From Herbaspirillum sp. RV1423 (GTDB taxonomy: Bacteria; Pseudomonadota; Gammaproteobacteria; Burkholderiales; Burkholderiaceae_D), in NCBI RefSeq assembly GCF_000577615.1, contig NZ_CBXX010000011.1, positions 62,001 to 126,000 of the forward strand: a stretch of DNA of 64,000 nucleotides, read 5' to 3'. A model generated the notes under the pieces. It did no database searches, had not been told where the DNA came from, and was given only the letters and a program-made list of their open reading frames with translations. Made by a program: the position numbers and the translations under genes. Positions 8,386-17,812 of this stretch are shown here, in pieces; positions within the stretch are counted from its first letter, which is position 1, and each line of letters opens with the position of its first letter.

Positions 8386-9558
8386 TTATTTGATTTCGAA
8401 CACCTGCCGCAAATACTTGACGTAGGCTTCATCGTCGCACATGTTCTTGGCCGGCGTATCGGAGAGTTTCGCCACCGGCTGGCCGTTACAGCGCACCATC
8501 TTCATGACCACCTGCAAGGGCGTATAACCGAGGTCGTTGGTGAGATTGGTGCCGACGCCGAAGGCGACCTTGGCGCGGTCCTTGAAACGCAGATAGAGCG
8601 AGACCACCTTGTCGAAGTCGAGGCCATCGGAGAACACCAGCACCTTGCTCTTGGCGTCGACGCGGTTGTCGTTGTAGTGCTGCAGCAAGCGCTCGCCCCA
8701 TTCGAAGGGATCGCCGGAATCGTGGCGGGCGCCATCGAACAGCTTGCAGAAATACATGTCGAAGTCGCGCAGGAAAGCATCCATGCCGTAGACATCCGAC
8801 AAGGCGATGCCGAGGTCGCCGCGATACTCCCGCGCCCACATTTCAAAGCCGTATATCTGCGAATCGCGCAGGCGCGCACCGAGCGCCTGGCAGGCTTGCA
8901 GGTATTCGTGCGCCATCGTGCCCAACGGCGTCAGATCGTGCTGCATGGCGAACTGGACGTTGGAGGTGCCGGCGAAATGGCTGCCCATGCTTTCCTTCAT
9001 CGCCAGGATCACCTCGGCATGCCAACTGCGCGAGAAACGGCGGCGCGTGCCGTAGTCGGCGATCTTGCAACCTTCCAGCAGGGGATTGTCGGTCAGCAGT
9101 GCGATTTTTTCGCGCAGGCGCGCGCGGCCGGTTTCGTAATCGGGCGCACGCTGCGTATCGCGGAAATAGACTTCGTTGACGATGGCCAGCACCGGCACTT
9201 CGAACAGGATGGTGTGCAACCACGGCCCCTTGACCTGGATCTCGATCTCGCCGTTGTTGGCCGGCGATGGCACGACGCTGATGTATTTTTCGTTGAGGTG
9301 GAACAAATCCAGAAAATCGACGAAATCGCTCTTGATGAAGCGAAAACTTCGCAGGTAGGCCAACTCAGCTTCCTGGAAGCGCAGGCGGCACAAGGCGGCT
9401 ATTTCGGCCTTGATCTCGTCGATGTAGGGCGTCAGGTCGATGTCCTCATTACGGCATTTGAAGCGGTACTCGACTTGCGCCCCCGGGAAGTGATGCAACA
9501 CGACCTGCATCATCGTGAACTTGTAAAGATCGGTATCGAGCAAGGAAGAAATAATCAT
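8386..9558 (-). CDS. pncB: Nicotinate phosphoribosyltransferase
   Basis: This 390-residue enzyme converts nicotinate and PRPP to nicotinate mononucleotide (NAD salvage, cytoplasm). Family hallmarks are the N-terminal [13 protein letters not shown], the FRCRNE-like segment, GTSNVQFAM followed by GTMAHE (the region of the phosphorylatable His), and the [13 protein letters not shown] phosphate-binding region. The length matches PncB of other proteobacteria. The start is placed at the ATG giving [10 protein letters not shown]; the ATG 14 codons upstream lacks conservation. It is a single gene between unrelated neighbours. Confidence 0.94.
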   Translation of the reverse strand: MIISSLLDTDLYKFTMMQVVLHHFPGAQVEYRFKCRNEDIDLTPYIDEIKAEIAALCRLRFQEAELAYLRSFRFIKSDFVDFLDLFHLNEKYISVVPSPANNGEIEIQVKGPWLHTILFEVPVLAIVNEVYFRDTQRAPDYETGRARLREKIALLTDNPLLEGCKIADYGTRRRFSRSWHAEVILAMKESMGSHFAGTSNVQFAMQHDLTPLGTMAHEYLQACQALGARLRDSQIYGFEMWAREYRGDLGIALSDVYGMDAFLRDFDMYFCKLFDGARHDSGDPFEWGERLLQHYNDNRVDAKSKVLVFSDGLDFDKVVSLYLRFKDRAKVAFGVGTNLTNDLGYTPLQVVMKMVRCNGQPVAKLSDTPAKNMCDDEAYVKYLRQVFEIK

Positions 9559-9680
9559 GGTGCCTGACGATTCGCAATGATCGTTGCTATGAAGGGACAA
9601 GGGATACTATCTTACCTTGGATGAAGCGGAAGGCGCCCCGTCCGCGGGCGGGGTCGATGTTCGGGCACGGCCCGCAACGC

Positions 9681-10883
9681 TCATCGCATCGCCGACGCCG
9701 GCCGGCGGCTTCTGACATAGGTGTCGCCCGGCATGTAGCGCATGCCGTCGAGGTAGCGCCAGTCGTTCATGCTGCTGCGGCCGTCCTTGCAGACCAGCGT
9801 TGCGACGAAAGCGCCCATGCTCGACTGCTGGTCTTCGGCGCGGAAGGTGATCGGACCGACCGGTGTTTCCACGCCCAGGCCGCGCATGGCGACGACCAGT
9901 TTCTCCGAATCGACGGAGCCGGCCTTCTTGATGCCTGCGGCGATCGACATGATGGTGCTGTAGCCGAAGATCGCCGACAATAGCGGACGCTCGCTGAAGC
10001 GCTTCAGGTATGCCTCGCGAAAGCGCTGATGTTCGGCGGTCGCGATCTGTTCGGCGGGATAGCCGAGCACCACCCAGTTCTTGGCGCCTTCATATTGCGC
10101 CAGCGTGTCACCGATCGCTTCGCCAGCGGACATCGAAAAGACGGTGCTGGCGGCGAACAAGCCCTGACGGCTGCCCTCTTCCGCGAACTCCTTCAGATCG
10201 CCGCCGAACGTGGCGTTGAAAATAGCGTCCGGACGCGCCTGGCGCAGCACCTTCACGACTGCCTCGGCGCGCATCTTGCCGAGGGCCGGCCATTGCTCGG
10301 CGACGAATTCGACGTCCGGACGGCGTTCTTTCAACAACAGCTTGAAGTTGGACACTGCACTTTGCCCGTACTCATAGTTGGGCGCGACGATGGCCCAACG
10401 GCGTCCCGGCAGCCTGGCGGCGACTTCCGCCAGCATCGCGGCCTGCATGTAGGTCGACGGCCGCAGGCGGAAGGTATAGCGATTGCCCTTGTCCAGCGTA
10501 ATCGCGTCCGACAGGGCGTCGCCGACCACGAACAGCTTTTTCTCCGACGCCGCCGTCTTTGCCACGGCCAGCGCCACGTTCGACAGCATGGAACCAGTCA
10601 ACACGTCCACGCGGTCCGTCCTGATGAGGGCTTGGGCATGCCGGACCGCTTCGTCGGAACTGCCATTGTCGTCGCGCGCAATCAGCTCCAATTGGCGGCC
10701 GAGCAGACCGCCGGCGGCGTTGATTTCGGCAACGGCCAATTCGGCCCCGTTACGGTAAGCCTGGCCGGACTGCGTCGCGCCGGTAAAACTGTTGATTTCG
10801 CCGATGCGGATGTTCCCGGCCTGGGCCGCCGCAGCCGCCGCCACGCCCGCAGCCATTGCCAGCACGGCCAGAGCGCGCCTCAT
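9681..10883 (-). CDS. Branched-chain amino acid-type ABC transporter substrate-binding protein
   Basis: A 400-residue periplasmic binding protein of the Leu/Ile/Val family (type I fold, ANF-receptor-like). An Ala-rich signal peptide (residues 1-22) is followed by NIRIGEINSFTGATQSG, GAELAVAEINAAGGLLGR and the mid-domain APNYEYGQSAV. It should deliver a small amide or amino acid to an ABC importer, but no permease or ATPase gene lies nearby. The start is chosen at MRRALAVLAM, directly before the signal peptide. Ligand unknown. Confidence 0.85.
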   Translation of the reverse strand: MRRALAVLAMAAGVAAAAAAQAGNIRIGEINSFTGATQSGQAYRNGAELAVAEINAAGGLLGRQLELIARDDNGSSDEAVRHAQALIRTDRVDVLTGSMLSNVALAVAKTAASEKKLFVVGDALSDAITLDKGNRYTFRLRPSTYMQAAMLAEVAARLPGRRWAIVAPNYEYGQSAVSNFKLLLKERRPDVEFVAEQWPALGKMRAEAVVKVLRQARPDAIFNATFGGDLKEFAEEGSRQGLFAASTVFSMSAGEAIGDTLAQYEGAKNWVVLGYPAEQIATAEHQRFREAYLKRFSERPLLSAIFGYSTIMSIAAGIKKAGSVDSEKLVVAMRGLGVETPVGPITFRAEDQQSSMGAFVATLVCKDGRSSMNDWRYLDGMRYMPGDTYVRSRRPASAMR

Positions 10884-11214
10884 GAAGCCTGCCTTTGCTT
10901 GTTCGTCATGCACTTTTAATCTTGTCCTTGGACGAATGAATATTTCATATTTACTTATACGCAATCTGTATAAGCCTCATTTGTGAGAAAAGTTGAATTG
11001 CCTTAAAATACAAGGCTTTCCAGCCGGTTGCATAGAAATTGTTGCTCAAGCAGAGGATTTGCTCCGAATTTGCCTGAAAAATACGCAACACGCAGGAAGA
11101 ATACAAACTCCGGCGGCAATATCCATACGTGCGCAAAATGAATCGCGCCATATTGCCACTAATTCCGGGTGAGTTTGCCATCGGTTTTAAAGAAATTTTA
11201 CAGATAGGACTGTT
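10884..11214. other. Divergent intergenic region with an inverted repeat
   Basis: A 331-bp AT-rich spacer between the divergent binding-protein gene and fdxA, presumably holding both promoters. A perfect 7-bp inverted repeat (CTTATAC 10954-10960, GTATAAG 10968-10974) sits nearer the binding-protein gene and could be a repressor site. I see no gene here. Confidence 0.45.
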
Positions 11215-11538
11215 ATGACCCACGTTGTGACCGAATCCTGCATCCGCTGCCGTTACACGGACTGCGTTGATGTATGCCCGGTTGATTGCTTCCGCGAAGG
11301 CCCGAATTTTCTCGCAATTGATCCGGACGAGTGCATCGACTGCGCCGTTTGCGTTGCGGAATGTCCGGTCAATGCGATCTATGCGGAAGAAGACGTCCCG
11401 GCCGATCAGCAGGAGTTCATCAAGCTCAATGAGCAACTGGCGCGCAACTGGCCTTCTATCACCAAGACCAAGGCCCCCCTGGCGGAAGCCGAGGAATGGA
11501 AAGACGTCAAGAACAAACTGGAGTTCCTGCAACGCTAA
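11215..11538 (+). CDS. fdxA: Seven-iron ferredoxin FdxA
   Basis: A 107-residue ferredoxin carrying one [3Fe-4S] and one [4Fe-4S] cluster, as in Azotobacter ferredoxin I, with the same length. The first cluster region is CIRCRYTDCVDVCPVDC and the second CIDCAVCVAECP; the C-terminal extension is typical of FdxA. It is a small soluble low-potential electron carrier. The next gene on the strand, 192 bp on, encodes a ferredoxin-NADP reductase, which is a plausible redox partner. Confidence 0.95.
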   Translation: MTHVVTESCIRCRYTDCVDVCPVDCFREGPNFLAIDPDECIDCAVCVAECPVNAIYAEEDVPADQQEFIKLNEQLARNWPSITKTKAPLAEAEEWKDVKNKLEFLQR

Positions 11539-11730
11539 GCGCTGCATCGGCGCGGCGCCGGGAACACTGACAGCAGAGCCCGGCTCCGCCCTCCTCGACC
11601 GACAGCCTTCACCTCCAGCCATCCAGCCAAGACCGGGAATGCATGGGCGATATGCCGTGCAGACCTGCCCTGGCCGATAGCCAATTGAGCCTGGAAGCAC
11701 CCTCAACTGAAACGGGAATTGGATTTTTAT

Positions 11731-12813
11731 ATGGATAACTTCAAGATCGCTGCCGCCGACGCCGGCAAGACAACACCGATCGAAACCGATGCCGTCATCG
11801 TCGGCGCCGGTCCTGTCGGCCTGTTCCAGGTATTCGAACTGGGCCTGCTGGAAATCAAGGCGCACATCATCGACTCGCTCCCCAATGTCGGCGGCCAATG
11901 CGTCGAACTGTATCCTGACAAGCCGATCTACGACATCCCTGCCGTACCCGTCTGCACCGGCCAGGAACTGACCGACAACCTGTTGAAGCAGATCGAGCCG
12001 TTCGATCCGATTTTCCACCTGGGCCAGGAAGTCACCGTGGTGCAAAAGCGCGAAGACGGCCGTTTCGATCTCGAAACTTCCGCCGGCACCAAGTTCATCA
12101 CCAAGACCATCTTCATCGCCGCCGGCGTCGGTTCGTTCCAGCCGCGCACGCTGAAGGTCGACGGCATCGAAGCCTTCGAAGGCTCGCAACTGTTCTACCG
12201 CGTCAAGGAACCTGCGCTGTTTGAAGGCAAGAATATCGTCATCTGCGGCGGCGGCGACTCCGCGCTGGACTGGGCGCTGAACTTCGTCGGCAAAGCCGAA
12301 TCCGTCGTGCTGCTGCACCGTCGCGAAGAATTCCGCGCCGCGCCGGCCTCGGTCGCCAAGATGAAGGAACTGTGCGAACAGTACGAAATGCAATTCCTGG
12401 TCGGCCAGGCCACCGGCTTCGAAACCAAGGACGGCAAGCTGTCCGAGATCAAGGTCACCGGCGCCGATGGCGTCACCCGCCGCCTGCCGCTGGACATGCT
12501 GCTGGTGTTTTTCGGCCTGTCGCCGAAGCTGGGTCCGATCGCCGAATGGGGCCTGGACATCGAGCGCAAACAGCTCAAGGTTGTCGACACCGAGAAATTC
12601 GAAACCAATGTTCCCGGCATCTTCGCAGTCGGCGACATCAACACCTACCCGGGCAAGAAGAAACTGATCCTGTCTGGCTTCCACGAAGCCGCGCTGGCCG
12701 CTTTCGGCGCGGCGCCCTACATTTTCCCCGAGAAGAAGATCCATATGCAGTACACGACGACATCGCCGAAACTGCACAAGATCCTCGGCGTGGAAACACC
12801 GGTTTTCGATTAA
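11731..12813 (+). CDS. Ferredoxin--NADP+ reductase, thioredoxin-reductase-like (type 2)
   Basis: This 360-residue FAD/NADPH oxidoreductase has an N-terminal FAD motif [10 protein letters not shown], the [17 protein letters not shown] segment diagnostic of the YumC-type ferredoxin-NADP reductases, a second Rossmann motif [16 protein letters not shown] for NADPH, and the C-terminal [17 protein letters not shown]. It lacks the redox-active CxxC of thioredoxin reductases. It transfers electrons between NADPH and ferredoxin or flavodoxin. The start at ATG 11731 (MDNFKI) is preferred over an in-frame TTG four codons earlier. A terminator follows the stop. Confidence 0.92.
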   Translation: MDNFKIAAADAGKTTPIETDAVIVGAGPVGLFQVFELGLLEIKAHIIDSLPNVGGQCVELYPDKPIYDIPAVPVCTGQELTDNLLKQIEPFDPIFHLGQEVTVVQKREDGRFDLETSAGTKFITKTIFIAAGVGSFQPRTLKVDGIEAFEGSQLFYRVKEPALFEGKNIVICGGGDSALDWALNFVGKAESVVLLHRREEFRAAPASVAKMKELCEQYEMQFLVGQATGFETKDGKLSEIKVTGADGVTRRLPLDMLLVFFGLSPKLGPIAEWGLDIERKQLKVVDTEKFETNVPGIFAVGDINTYPGKKKLILSGFHEAALAAFGAAPYIFPEKKIHMQYTTTSPKLHKILGVETPVFD

Positions 12814-12828
12814 TCCCGTTTTGCCGAC

Positions 12829-12860
12829 AAAGCCCCTCTCCATTCGGACAGGGGCTTTTT
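12829..12860 (+). terminator. Rho-independent terminator
   Basis: The stem AAAGCCCCT (12829-12837) pairs with AGGGGCTTT (12850-12858) and runs into further Ts. It ends the fdxA/reductase region 16 bp after the reductase stop codon. Confidence 0.85.
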
Positions 12861-13037
12861 TCTTGCCTTTCGCCCCACATATAGGTTCAAGTCAAACATT
12901 CGGATGCCGATAATGTCGCTATAAATCGTTGAATAAAAAGCCTTTATTTGATCGACAACCTGAAAATTCTTTGTCGACATTTGGTGTTTTTATCATGCCC
13001 CGAAGCGCCACGGCCACAGGCAAAGCATGGTAAAATA

Positions 13038-13048
13038 TTGCATTGCAA
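13038..13048. promoter_or_regulatory. Candidate PhaR-like site upstream of phaZ
   Basis: TTGCA-T-TGCAA is a perfect 5-bp inverted repeat around one base, directly after the AT-rich box TAAAAT (13031-13036), which could be a -10 element. TGC-rich palindromes are typical of PhaR, the repressor of PHB genes. Assignment to PhaR is inference from position and composition only. Confidence 0.3.
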
Positions 13049-13134
13049 CATAGCAAGATTGTAGTCTCGACAGCACATGATGCCGTTGTGAACCTATCAG
13101 CCAGCTTCATGCGTAATATGTGTAAAGGTCCGCC

Positions 13135-14370
13135 ATGCTTTATCAACTTCACGAATTAAACCGCGCCTTTCTCAATCCCCTGATGCAATGGGCGGAAACC
13201 TCGGCCAAGCTGTTCTCCGACCCAGTCTCCCCGCTAGCCCACACGCCATTTGCACAACGTATCGCTGCCGGCTACGAGCTGTTGTATCGCCTCGGCAAAG
13301 ACTACGAAAAACCTCAGTTCCAGATCGAATCGACCGAAATCAACGGCAAGACTGTCGGCGTCATCGAAAAAATTGCCGAAACAAAACCTTTCTGCCGCCT
13401 GATCCACTTCAGCAAGGATATGGACAGCAAACAGTTTGCCGCGCTCGGGCAACCCACTGTGCTGCTGGTGGCGCCGCTGTCCGGCCACCATTCGACGCTG
13501 CTGCGCGACACCGTGCGCGGCTTGCTGCCGGGCCATGACGTCTTCATCACAGACTGGACCGACGCACGCATGGTGCCGCTCGACAAAGGCGCCTTTCACC
13601 TGCACGACTATGTCTATTACATACAGGAATTCATCCGCACGCTCGGTCCGGACGTACACGTCATTTCAGTGTGCCAGCCGACCGTGCCGGTGCTGGCGGC
13701 GATCTCACTGATGGCCAGCGCCGATGATCCCAGGCTGCCCAAGAGCATGACCATGATGGGCGGCCCCATTGACGCCCGCAAATCGCCGACCTCGGTCAAC
13801 GACCTGGCGACCGAAAAGCCGTTCAGTTGGTTTGAAAATACCGTGATCTACAGCGTACCGCCGAATTATCCCGGCTTCGGCCGCAAGGTTTATCCGGGCT
13901 TCCTGCAACACGCCGGTTTCGTCGCCATGAACCCGCGTCGCCACGCGGAAAGCCACTGGGATTTCTACATGCACCTGCGCGACGGCGACGACGAATCCGC
14001 CGAAAGCCACCGCAAATTCTACGACGAATACAATGCCGTGCTGGACATGCCGGCCGAGTTCTACCTGGAAACCATCAAGATCGTGTTCCAGGACTTCGAC
14101 CTGCCGCAAGGCACCTGGAAGATCGAAGGCAAACCGGTGCGTCCGCAAGATATCAAATCGGTGGCGCTGTTCACCATCGAGGGCGAGCTGGACGACATTT
14201 CCGGCTCCGGCCAGACCCAGGCCGCGCAAGATCTGTGCTCGTCGGTTCCCAAGTCGCGCAAGCAGCATTTCACTGCCCCCAAGTGCGGCCACTACGGCAT
14301 TTTCTCGGGCCGCCGCTGGCGTGAAATCATCTGTCCCAAGATCGGCGAATTCATCAAAGCCAACTCCTGA
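13135..14370 (+). CDS. phaZ: Intracellular polyhydroxyalkanoate (PHB) depolymerase
   Basis: This 411-residue alpha/beta hydrolase mobilises stored polyhydroxybutyrate granules in the cytoplasm. The nucleophile elbow reads ISVCQP with Cys180, the Cys-type lipase box of Ralstonia PhaZ1-like depolymerases, in place of Ser. Partners are the acidic region EGELDDISGSGQTQ and the C-terminal His in KCGHYGIFSGRRW. There is no signal peptide, which fits an intracellular granule-associated enzyme. The length equals that of the family. It appears monocistronic, with a strong terminator after the stop. Confidence 0.95.
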   Translation: MLYQLHELNRAFLNPLMQWAETSAKLFSDPVSPLAHTPFAQRIAAGYELLYRLGKDYEKPQFQIESTEINGKTVGVIEKIAETKPFCRLIHFSKDMDSKQFAALGQPTVLLVAPLSGHHSTLLRDTVRGLLPGHDVFITDWTDARMVPLDKGAFHLHDYVYYIQEFIRTLGPDVHVISVCQPTVPVLAAISLMASADDPRLPKSMTMMGGPIDARKSPTSVNDLATEKPFSWFENTVIYSVPPNYPGFGRKVYPGFLQHAGFVAMNPRRHAESHWDFYMHLRDGDDESAESHRKFYDEYNAVLDMPAEFYLETIKIVFQDFDLPQGTWKIEGKPVRPQDIKSVALFTIEGELDDISGSGQTQAAQDLCSSVPKSRKQHFTAPKCGHYGIFSGRRWREIICPKIGEFIKANS

Positions 14371-14388
14371 TCGCAGCATGTCCCGCAA

Positions 14389-14419
14389 GCCTTTGCCGAA
14401 CGCCGGCAAAGGCTTTTTT
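14389..14419 (+). terminator. Rho-independent terminator of phaZ
   Basis: A perfect 10-bp stem pairs GCCTTTGCCG (14389-14398) with CGGCAAAGGC (14404-14413), with loop AACGC and a six-T tail. Confidence 0.9.
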
Positions 14420-14498
14420 GTCGCCTGACGGTTCTCATTTCCCACGCCATGCCGGTTTCCCGGGATAATACGGCTTCATTTCGCTTTTTTATCTCACC

Positions 14499-15212
14499 GT
14501 GTCATCTTCCGCAGTCCTCTCACTTGCCGACCAGATCGAAAACCTGCTGCCGCAAACCCAATGCGGCAAGTGTGGCTACCCCGCCTGCCGCCCGTATGCG
14601 GAAGCGATTGCAGATGGCCGCGCCGGCTACAATCAATGTCCGCCCGGCGGCGCGCAAGGCGTCGCGCGGCTGGCGCAATTGCTCGGCAAGCCGGTCGTGC
14701 CGCTCAATCCCGCCAACGGCGTCGAACGCAGCCGCACCCGCGCGGTCATCGATGAAACCGCCTGCATCGGTTGCACGCTGTGCATCCAGGCCTGCCCGGT
14801 CGACGCCATCGTCGGCGCCGCCAAACAAATGCATACCGTGCTGGCTGATGCCTGCACCGGCTGCGATCTGTGCGTGGCGCCCTGCCCGGTTGACTGCATC
14901 GAGATGGTGGAAATCACGCCGGGCAAAACCGGCTGGAACGCCTGGTCGCAGGAACAAGCCGACGCCGCCCGCAGGCAGCATGATTTCCGCAACGTCCGAC
15001 TGCTCCGCGAGAAGGAAGAAAACGATGCCCGCCTGGCCGCGAAAGCCGCCGCAAAACTCAGGGAAGTCGAAGCAGTCGACGCACTGACGCCCGCAGAAAA
15101 AGCCGAGCAGGATCGCAAGAAAGCCCTCATCCAGGCAGCCATTGAACGCGCACGCCTGAAAAAAGAACAAGCCGCCGCCAGCAGCGACCAACCGAACGCC
15201 AAGCCAAACTGA
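14499..15212 (+). CDS. rsxB: Solitary RsxB/RnfB-like iron-sulfur protein
   Basis: A 237-residue electron carrier of the RnfB/RsxB family. The N-terminal four-Cys motif (CGKCGYPAC ... C, residues about 22-48) is followed by two [4Fe-4S] motifs, [12 protein letters not shown] and [12 protein letters not shown]. The N-terminal hydrophobic anchor of classical RsxB is missing, and the last 80 residues form a charged Ala/Lys/Glu-rich helix. The start is GTG (14499). No other rnf/rsx genes are in the window, so it cannot form a local Rnf complex. Endonuclease III follows 6 bp downstream, a common pairing; supply of electrons to another system is inference. Confidence 0.88.
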   Translation: MSSSAVLSLADQIENLLPQTQCGKCGYPACRPYAEAIADGRAGYNQCPPGGAQGVARLAQLLGKPVVPLNPANGVERSRTRAVIDETACIGCTLCIQACPVDAIVGAAKQMHTVLADACTGCDLCVAPCPVDCIEMVEITPGKTGWNAWSQEQADAARRQHDFRNVRLLREKEENDARLAAKAAAKLREVEAVDALTPAEKAEQDRKKALIQAAIERARLKKEQAAASSDQPNAKPN

Positions 15213-15218
15213 CCAGCC

Positions 15219-15869
15219 ATGAACAGCGAAAAACGCCGCGAAATCTTCACCCGCCTGCGCCAAGCCAATCCGACCCCGACCACCGAACTGGAGTACTCCA
15301 CGCCGTTCGAGTTGCTGATCGCGGTGCTGCTGTCGGCCCAGGCCACCGACGTCTCCGTCAACAAGGCCACGCGCAAGCTGTACCCGGTCGCCAATACGCC
15401 GGCCAAGATCTACAAGCTGGGCGTGGACAAGCTGATTCCCTACATCCAGACCATCGGCCTGTTCCGCACCAAGGCCAAAAACGTCATCGAGACCTGCCGC
15501 ATCCTGCTGGAACAGCATGATGGTGAAGTGCCGCAGACACGCGAAGAGCTGGAAGCCCTGCCCGGCGTCGGCCGCAAGACTGCCAATGTGGTGCTCAATA
15601 CCGCCTTCGGCCATCCGACCATCGCGGTCGATACGCATATCTTCCGCGTTTCCAACCGTACCGGCATTGCGCCGGGCAAAGATGTCGATGAAGTCGAACG
15701 CAAGCTGATGAAATTCGTGGCGCCGGAATTCCTGCAGGACGCCCATCACTGGCTCATCCTGCACGGTCGCTACACCTGTACCGCGCGCAAGCCGCAATGC
15801 TGGAACTGCATCATCGCAGATCTGTGCGAGTTCAGGCAAAAAACGCCGCTGCCGCAAAAGGGTGTTTAG
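15219..15869 (+). CDS. nth: Endonuclease III (DNA glycosylase/AP lyase)
   Basis: This 216-residue base-excision repair enzyme removes oxidised pyrimidines. The helix-hairpin-helix LPGVGRKTANVVL contains the catalytic Lys120, and Asp138 lies in AVDTHIFRV. The C-terminal [4Fe-4S] ligands follow the C-X6-C-X2-C-X5-C spacing (CTARKPQCWNCIIADLC). The length is as in E. coli Nth. The gene starts 6 bp after the rsxB stop, so the two are surely co-transcribed. Confidence 0.96.
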   Translation: MNSEKRREIFTRLRQANPTPTTELEYSTPFELLIAVLLSAQATDVSVNKATRKLYPVANTPAKIYKLGVDKLIPYIQTIGLFRTKAKNVIETCRILLEQHDGEVPQTREELEALPGVGRKTANVVLNTAFGHPTIAVDTHIFRVSNRTGIAPGKDVDEVERKLMKFVAPEFLQDAHHWLILHGRYTCTARKPQCWNCIIADLCEFRQKTPLPQKGV

Positions 15870-15909
15870 GACAGCCGCTAGCGGCGTCCTGTCAGCGTCT
15901 CCCTGTCAA

Positions 15910-17085
15910 TCAATTGGCGCTGCCGCTGATGACCTTCTTCACAACCCAGCTCTGGTTCTGCACTTCATAGATGGTGAAGGTCGGATTGTTGAGGTCGCCG
16001 TCCTGATTGAAGGAAATCGTTCCCGTCATGCCGTTGAAGCGAATTTCATGCAGCACTTCCGCGACCCTCTTCGGCTCCACTGAATTGGCCTGCCGCATGG
16101 CGGCGATCAGCACTTGCGTAGCGTCGTAAGCGAACGGGGCGTACAAGTCGATATTGCTGTCGAATTTTTGCATATAGTTCTTCTCGAAGCTCTTCCAACC
16201 CGGCATTTTATCCATCGGCAAACCCGGCTCCAGCACAATGCTGCCATTGCCGTCGGCGCCCGCCGCCCGCAGGAACGGTAAGCCGACCGTGCCGCTGGCA
16301 CCGATGAAGCGGGTCTCGGGATTACGCCGCTTCAGGCTGCGTGCCAAGGTCGACGCCTGCATGTCGAGTCCGCCGAACAGTACGGCGTCAGGCCGTAGCC
16401 TGGCCACGTCGGCCAGCACCGCATTGAAGTCCGAAGTCTTGTCGCTGACGGAATGCGAACCGACAATCTGGGCGCCGTTATCCTTCGCCGAACGGCTGAA
16501 TTGCTCGGCGAAGCCGCGTCCGAACGGCGTGCCGTCGTCAACCACGAGAAAGCGCCTTGCCTGCAGGCTCTTGACGGCATAGTCGGCGGTGTAGCTGCCG
16601 GCGCTGCCGTTGTTGCCAATGGTGCGGAACACGGCACGGTTGCCTTGCTGGGTGTACAGCGTGCTCATGGTAGCAGGTGAAATCTGGATCACGCCGGCAG
16701 CATTGTAGATGGGTGCAGCCGCCAGGCTGGCGGCGCTGTTCCAGTGCCCGATCACGCCGATGACGCCGCTTTTGACGAGATAGTGCGCCACGAATTCGGC
16801 AGTGCGCGGATTGGTGCGGTCATCCTGGATCAGCGCCTGCAACTGCACCGGCTTGCCCTGGATTTGCAAACCGTGCCGGTTGGCTTCATCGATCGCCAGT
16901 TGCACGGCATTGGCCATGCTTTTGCCGACGCCGGCGGAAGTGCCGCTCAACGGACCGGCATAACCGATCAGGACGATTTGCATTTCTTTCTCTTTCGCCG
17001 CTTCTTTGGCGACCGACGCCATCGATGCCAATGGCGCCGCCAACAACAGGAACGCTAGCTGAAAACTGCAAAGCATGAGTTTCAT
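15910..17085 (-). CDS. Branched-chain amino acid-type ABC transporter substrate-binding protein
   Basis: A 391-residue periplasmic type I binding protein with a signal peptide (MKLMLCSFQLAFLLLAAPLA). Features include VLIGYAGPLSGTSAGVGKSMANAV, AIDEANRHG, VIGVIGHWNSAASLAAAPIYN and FLVVDDGTPFGRGFAEQF, as in LivJ/LivK-like proteins. No permease or ATPase genes are adjacent. The ATG at 17085 is chosen because it begins the signal peptide; the reading extends 37 unconserved codons upstream. The ligand may be an amino acid or amide but cannot be determined. Confidence 0.87.
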   Translation of the reverse strand: MKLMLCSFQLAFLLLAAPLASMASVAKEAAKEKEMQIVLIGYAGPLSGTSAGVGKSMANAVQLAIDEANRHGLQIQGKPVQLQALIQDDRTNPRTAEFVAHYLVKSGVIGVIGHWNSAASLAAAPIYNAAGVIQISPATMSTLYTQQGNRAVFRTIGNNGSAGSYTADYAVKSLQARRFLVVDDGTPFGRGFAEQFSRSAKDNGAQIVGSHSVSDKTSDFNAVLADVARLRPDAVLFGGLDMQASTLARSLKRRNPETRFIGASGTVGLPFLRAAGADGNGSIVLEPGLPMDKMPGWKSFEKNYMQKFDSNIDLYAPFAYDATQVLIAAMRQANSVEPKRVAEVLHEIRFNGMTGTISFNQDGDLNNPTFTIYEVQNQSWVVKKVISGSAN

Positions 17086-17277
17086 GAGCGGAGTTCCCTT
17101 TCTCCCTGGATGTGACGATGTGTGCTCGTCTTGCGCGGACATATTACCGCAGGACAATTCGATCTGCTTGAATCCTTGTGCAGAATGCCTTCGCAATTGC
17201 TCACTGTCCGCTTGCTCCGGACGATCTTGCCGATAGGACGTACAATAAGGCTTTCACGCGTTTTACCAGCCGCCGCA

Positions 17278-17697
17278 ATGTTCAACCCGTCCCAGCATGA
17301 CGTACGCCGCTTCTTCTGCGAAACCTTCCGCAAGCATCGCGCCAACCAGATCCTGACCCCGCTCGAAGCCATCGCCCGCGACTGGATCGCCCAGCATCCC
17401 GAATACGACGATGCCCTGGCCGATGTCGAACAGGCGCTGGCGGCAGACTATTCGGTCGAGCAAGGGCACAATCCCTTCCTGCATCTGTCGATGCATTTGT
17501 CGATCAGCGAGCAGATTTCGATCGACCAGCCGCCCGGCATCCGCAAAGCCTTCCAGGCGCTGGCGCAGCGCAAGGGCTCGGAACATGAAGCGCATCATGA
17601 AATCATGGAATGCCTGGGCGAGATGATCTGGAATTCACAGCGCAGCGGCCTGCCTCCGGATGGCGCGGCTTATATCGAAAGCATCAAGCGCCGCTAG
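17278..17697 (+). CDS. DUF1841 family protein
   Basis: A 139-residue soluble protein beginning MFNPSQHDVRRFFCETF. It has the conserved NPFLHLSMHLSISEQ and SEHEAHHEIMECLGEMIW segments of DUF1841, a betaproteobacterial family of unknown function. The His/Glu-rich helical C-terminal segment could bind metal, but that is speculation. The start is placed at ATG 17278, where conservation begins. It is a single gene, convergent with the cytochrome genes and separated from them by a terminator. Confidence 0.88.
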   Translation: MFNPSQHDVRRFFCETFRKHRANQILTPLEAIARDWIAQHPEYDDALADVEQALAADYSVEQGHNPFLHLSMHLSISEQISIDQPPGIRKAFQALAQRKGSEHEAHHEIMECLGEMIWNSQRSGLPPDGAAYIESIKRR

Positions 17698-17761
17698 AAC
17701 TCATTTCATCAATAGGCATGAGATGCGTTCTAGCATTCACCATCGCATGACGCGACCATGA

Positions 17762-17790
17762 AAAAAGCCTCTTCAATGAAGAGGCTTTTT
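17762..17790. terminator. Bidirectional terminator
   Basis: A perfect 13-bp stem pairs AAAAAGCCTCTTC (17762-17774) with GAAGAGGCTTTTT (17778-17790) around an AAT loop. The A and T runs serve both the DUF1841 gene (plus) and the cytochrome gene pair (minus). Confidence 0.9.
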
Positions 17791-17812
17791 ACGTTGCCGC
17801 ATTTACTGCACA

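Larger units (their letters stand above)
12814..13134. other. Intergenic region upstream of phaZ
   Basis: A 321-bp spacer. It holds the terminator of the reductase gene, an inverted repeat TCGACAA (12952-12958) / TTGTCGA (12971-12977), and a TGC-type palindrome nearer phaZ. No gene is visible. Confidence 0.45.

Noticed and set aside
10951..12843. A 630-codon open frame on the minus strand
   Set aside because: It is antisense to fdxA and the reductase gene, whose products have clear family motifs. It is an artefact of GC-rich codon use.
12885..12905. GGTTCAAGTC as a tRNA T-loop
   Set aside because: The surrounding bases do not fold into a cloverleaf and there is no acceptor stem.
14520..15857. 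A 445-codon minus-strand frame over rsxB-nth
   Set aside because: Antisense to two well-supported iron-sulfur proteins.
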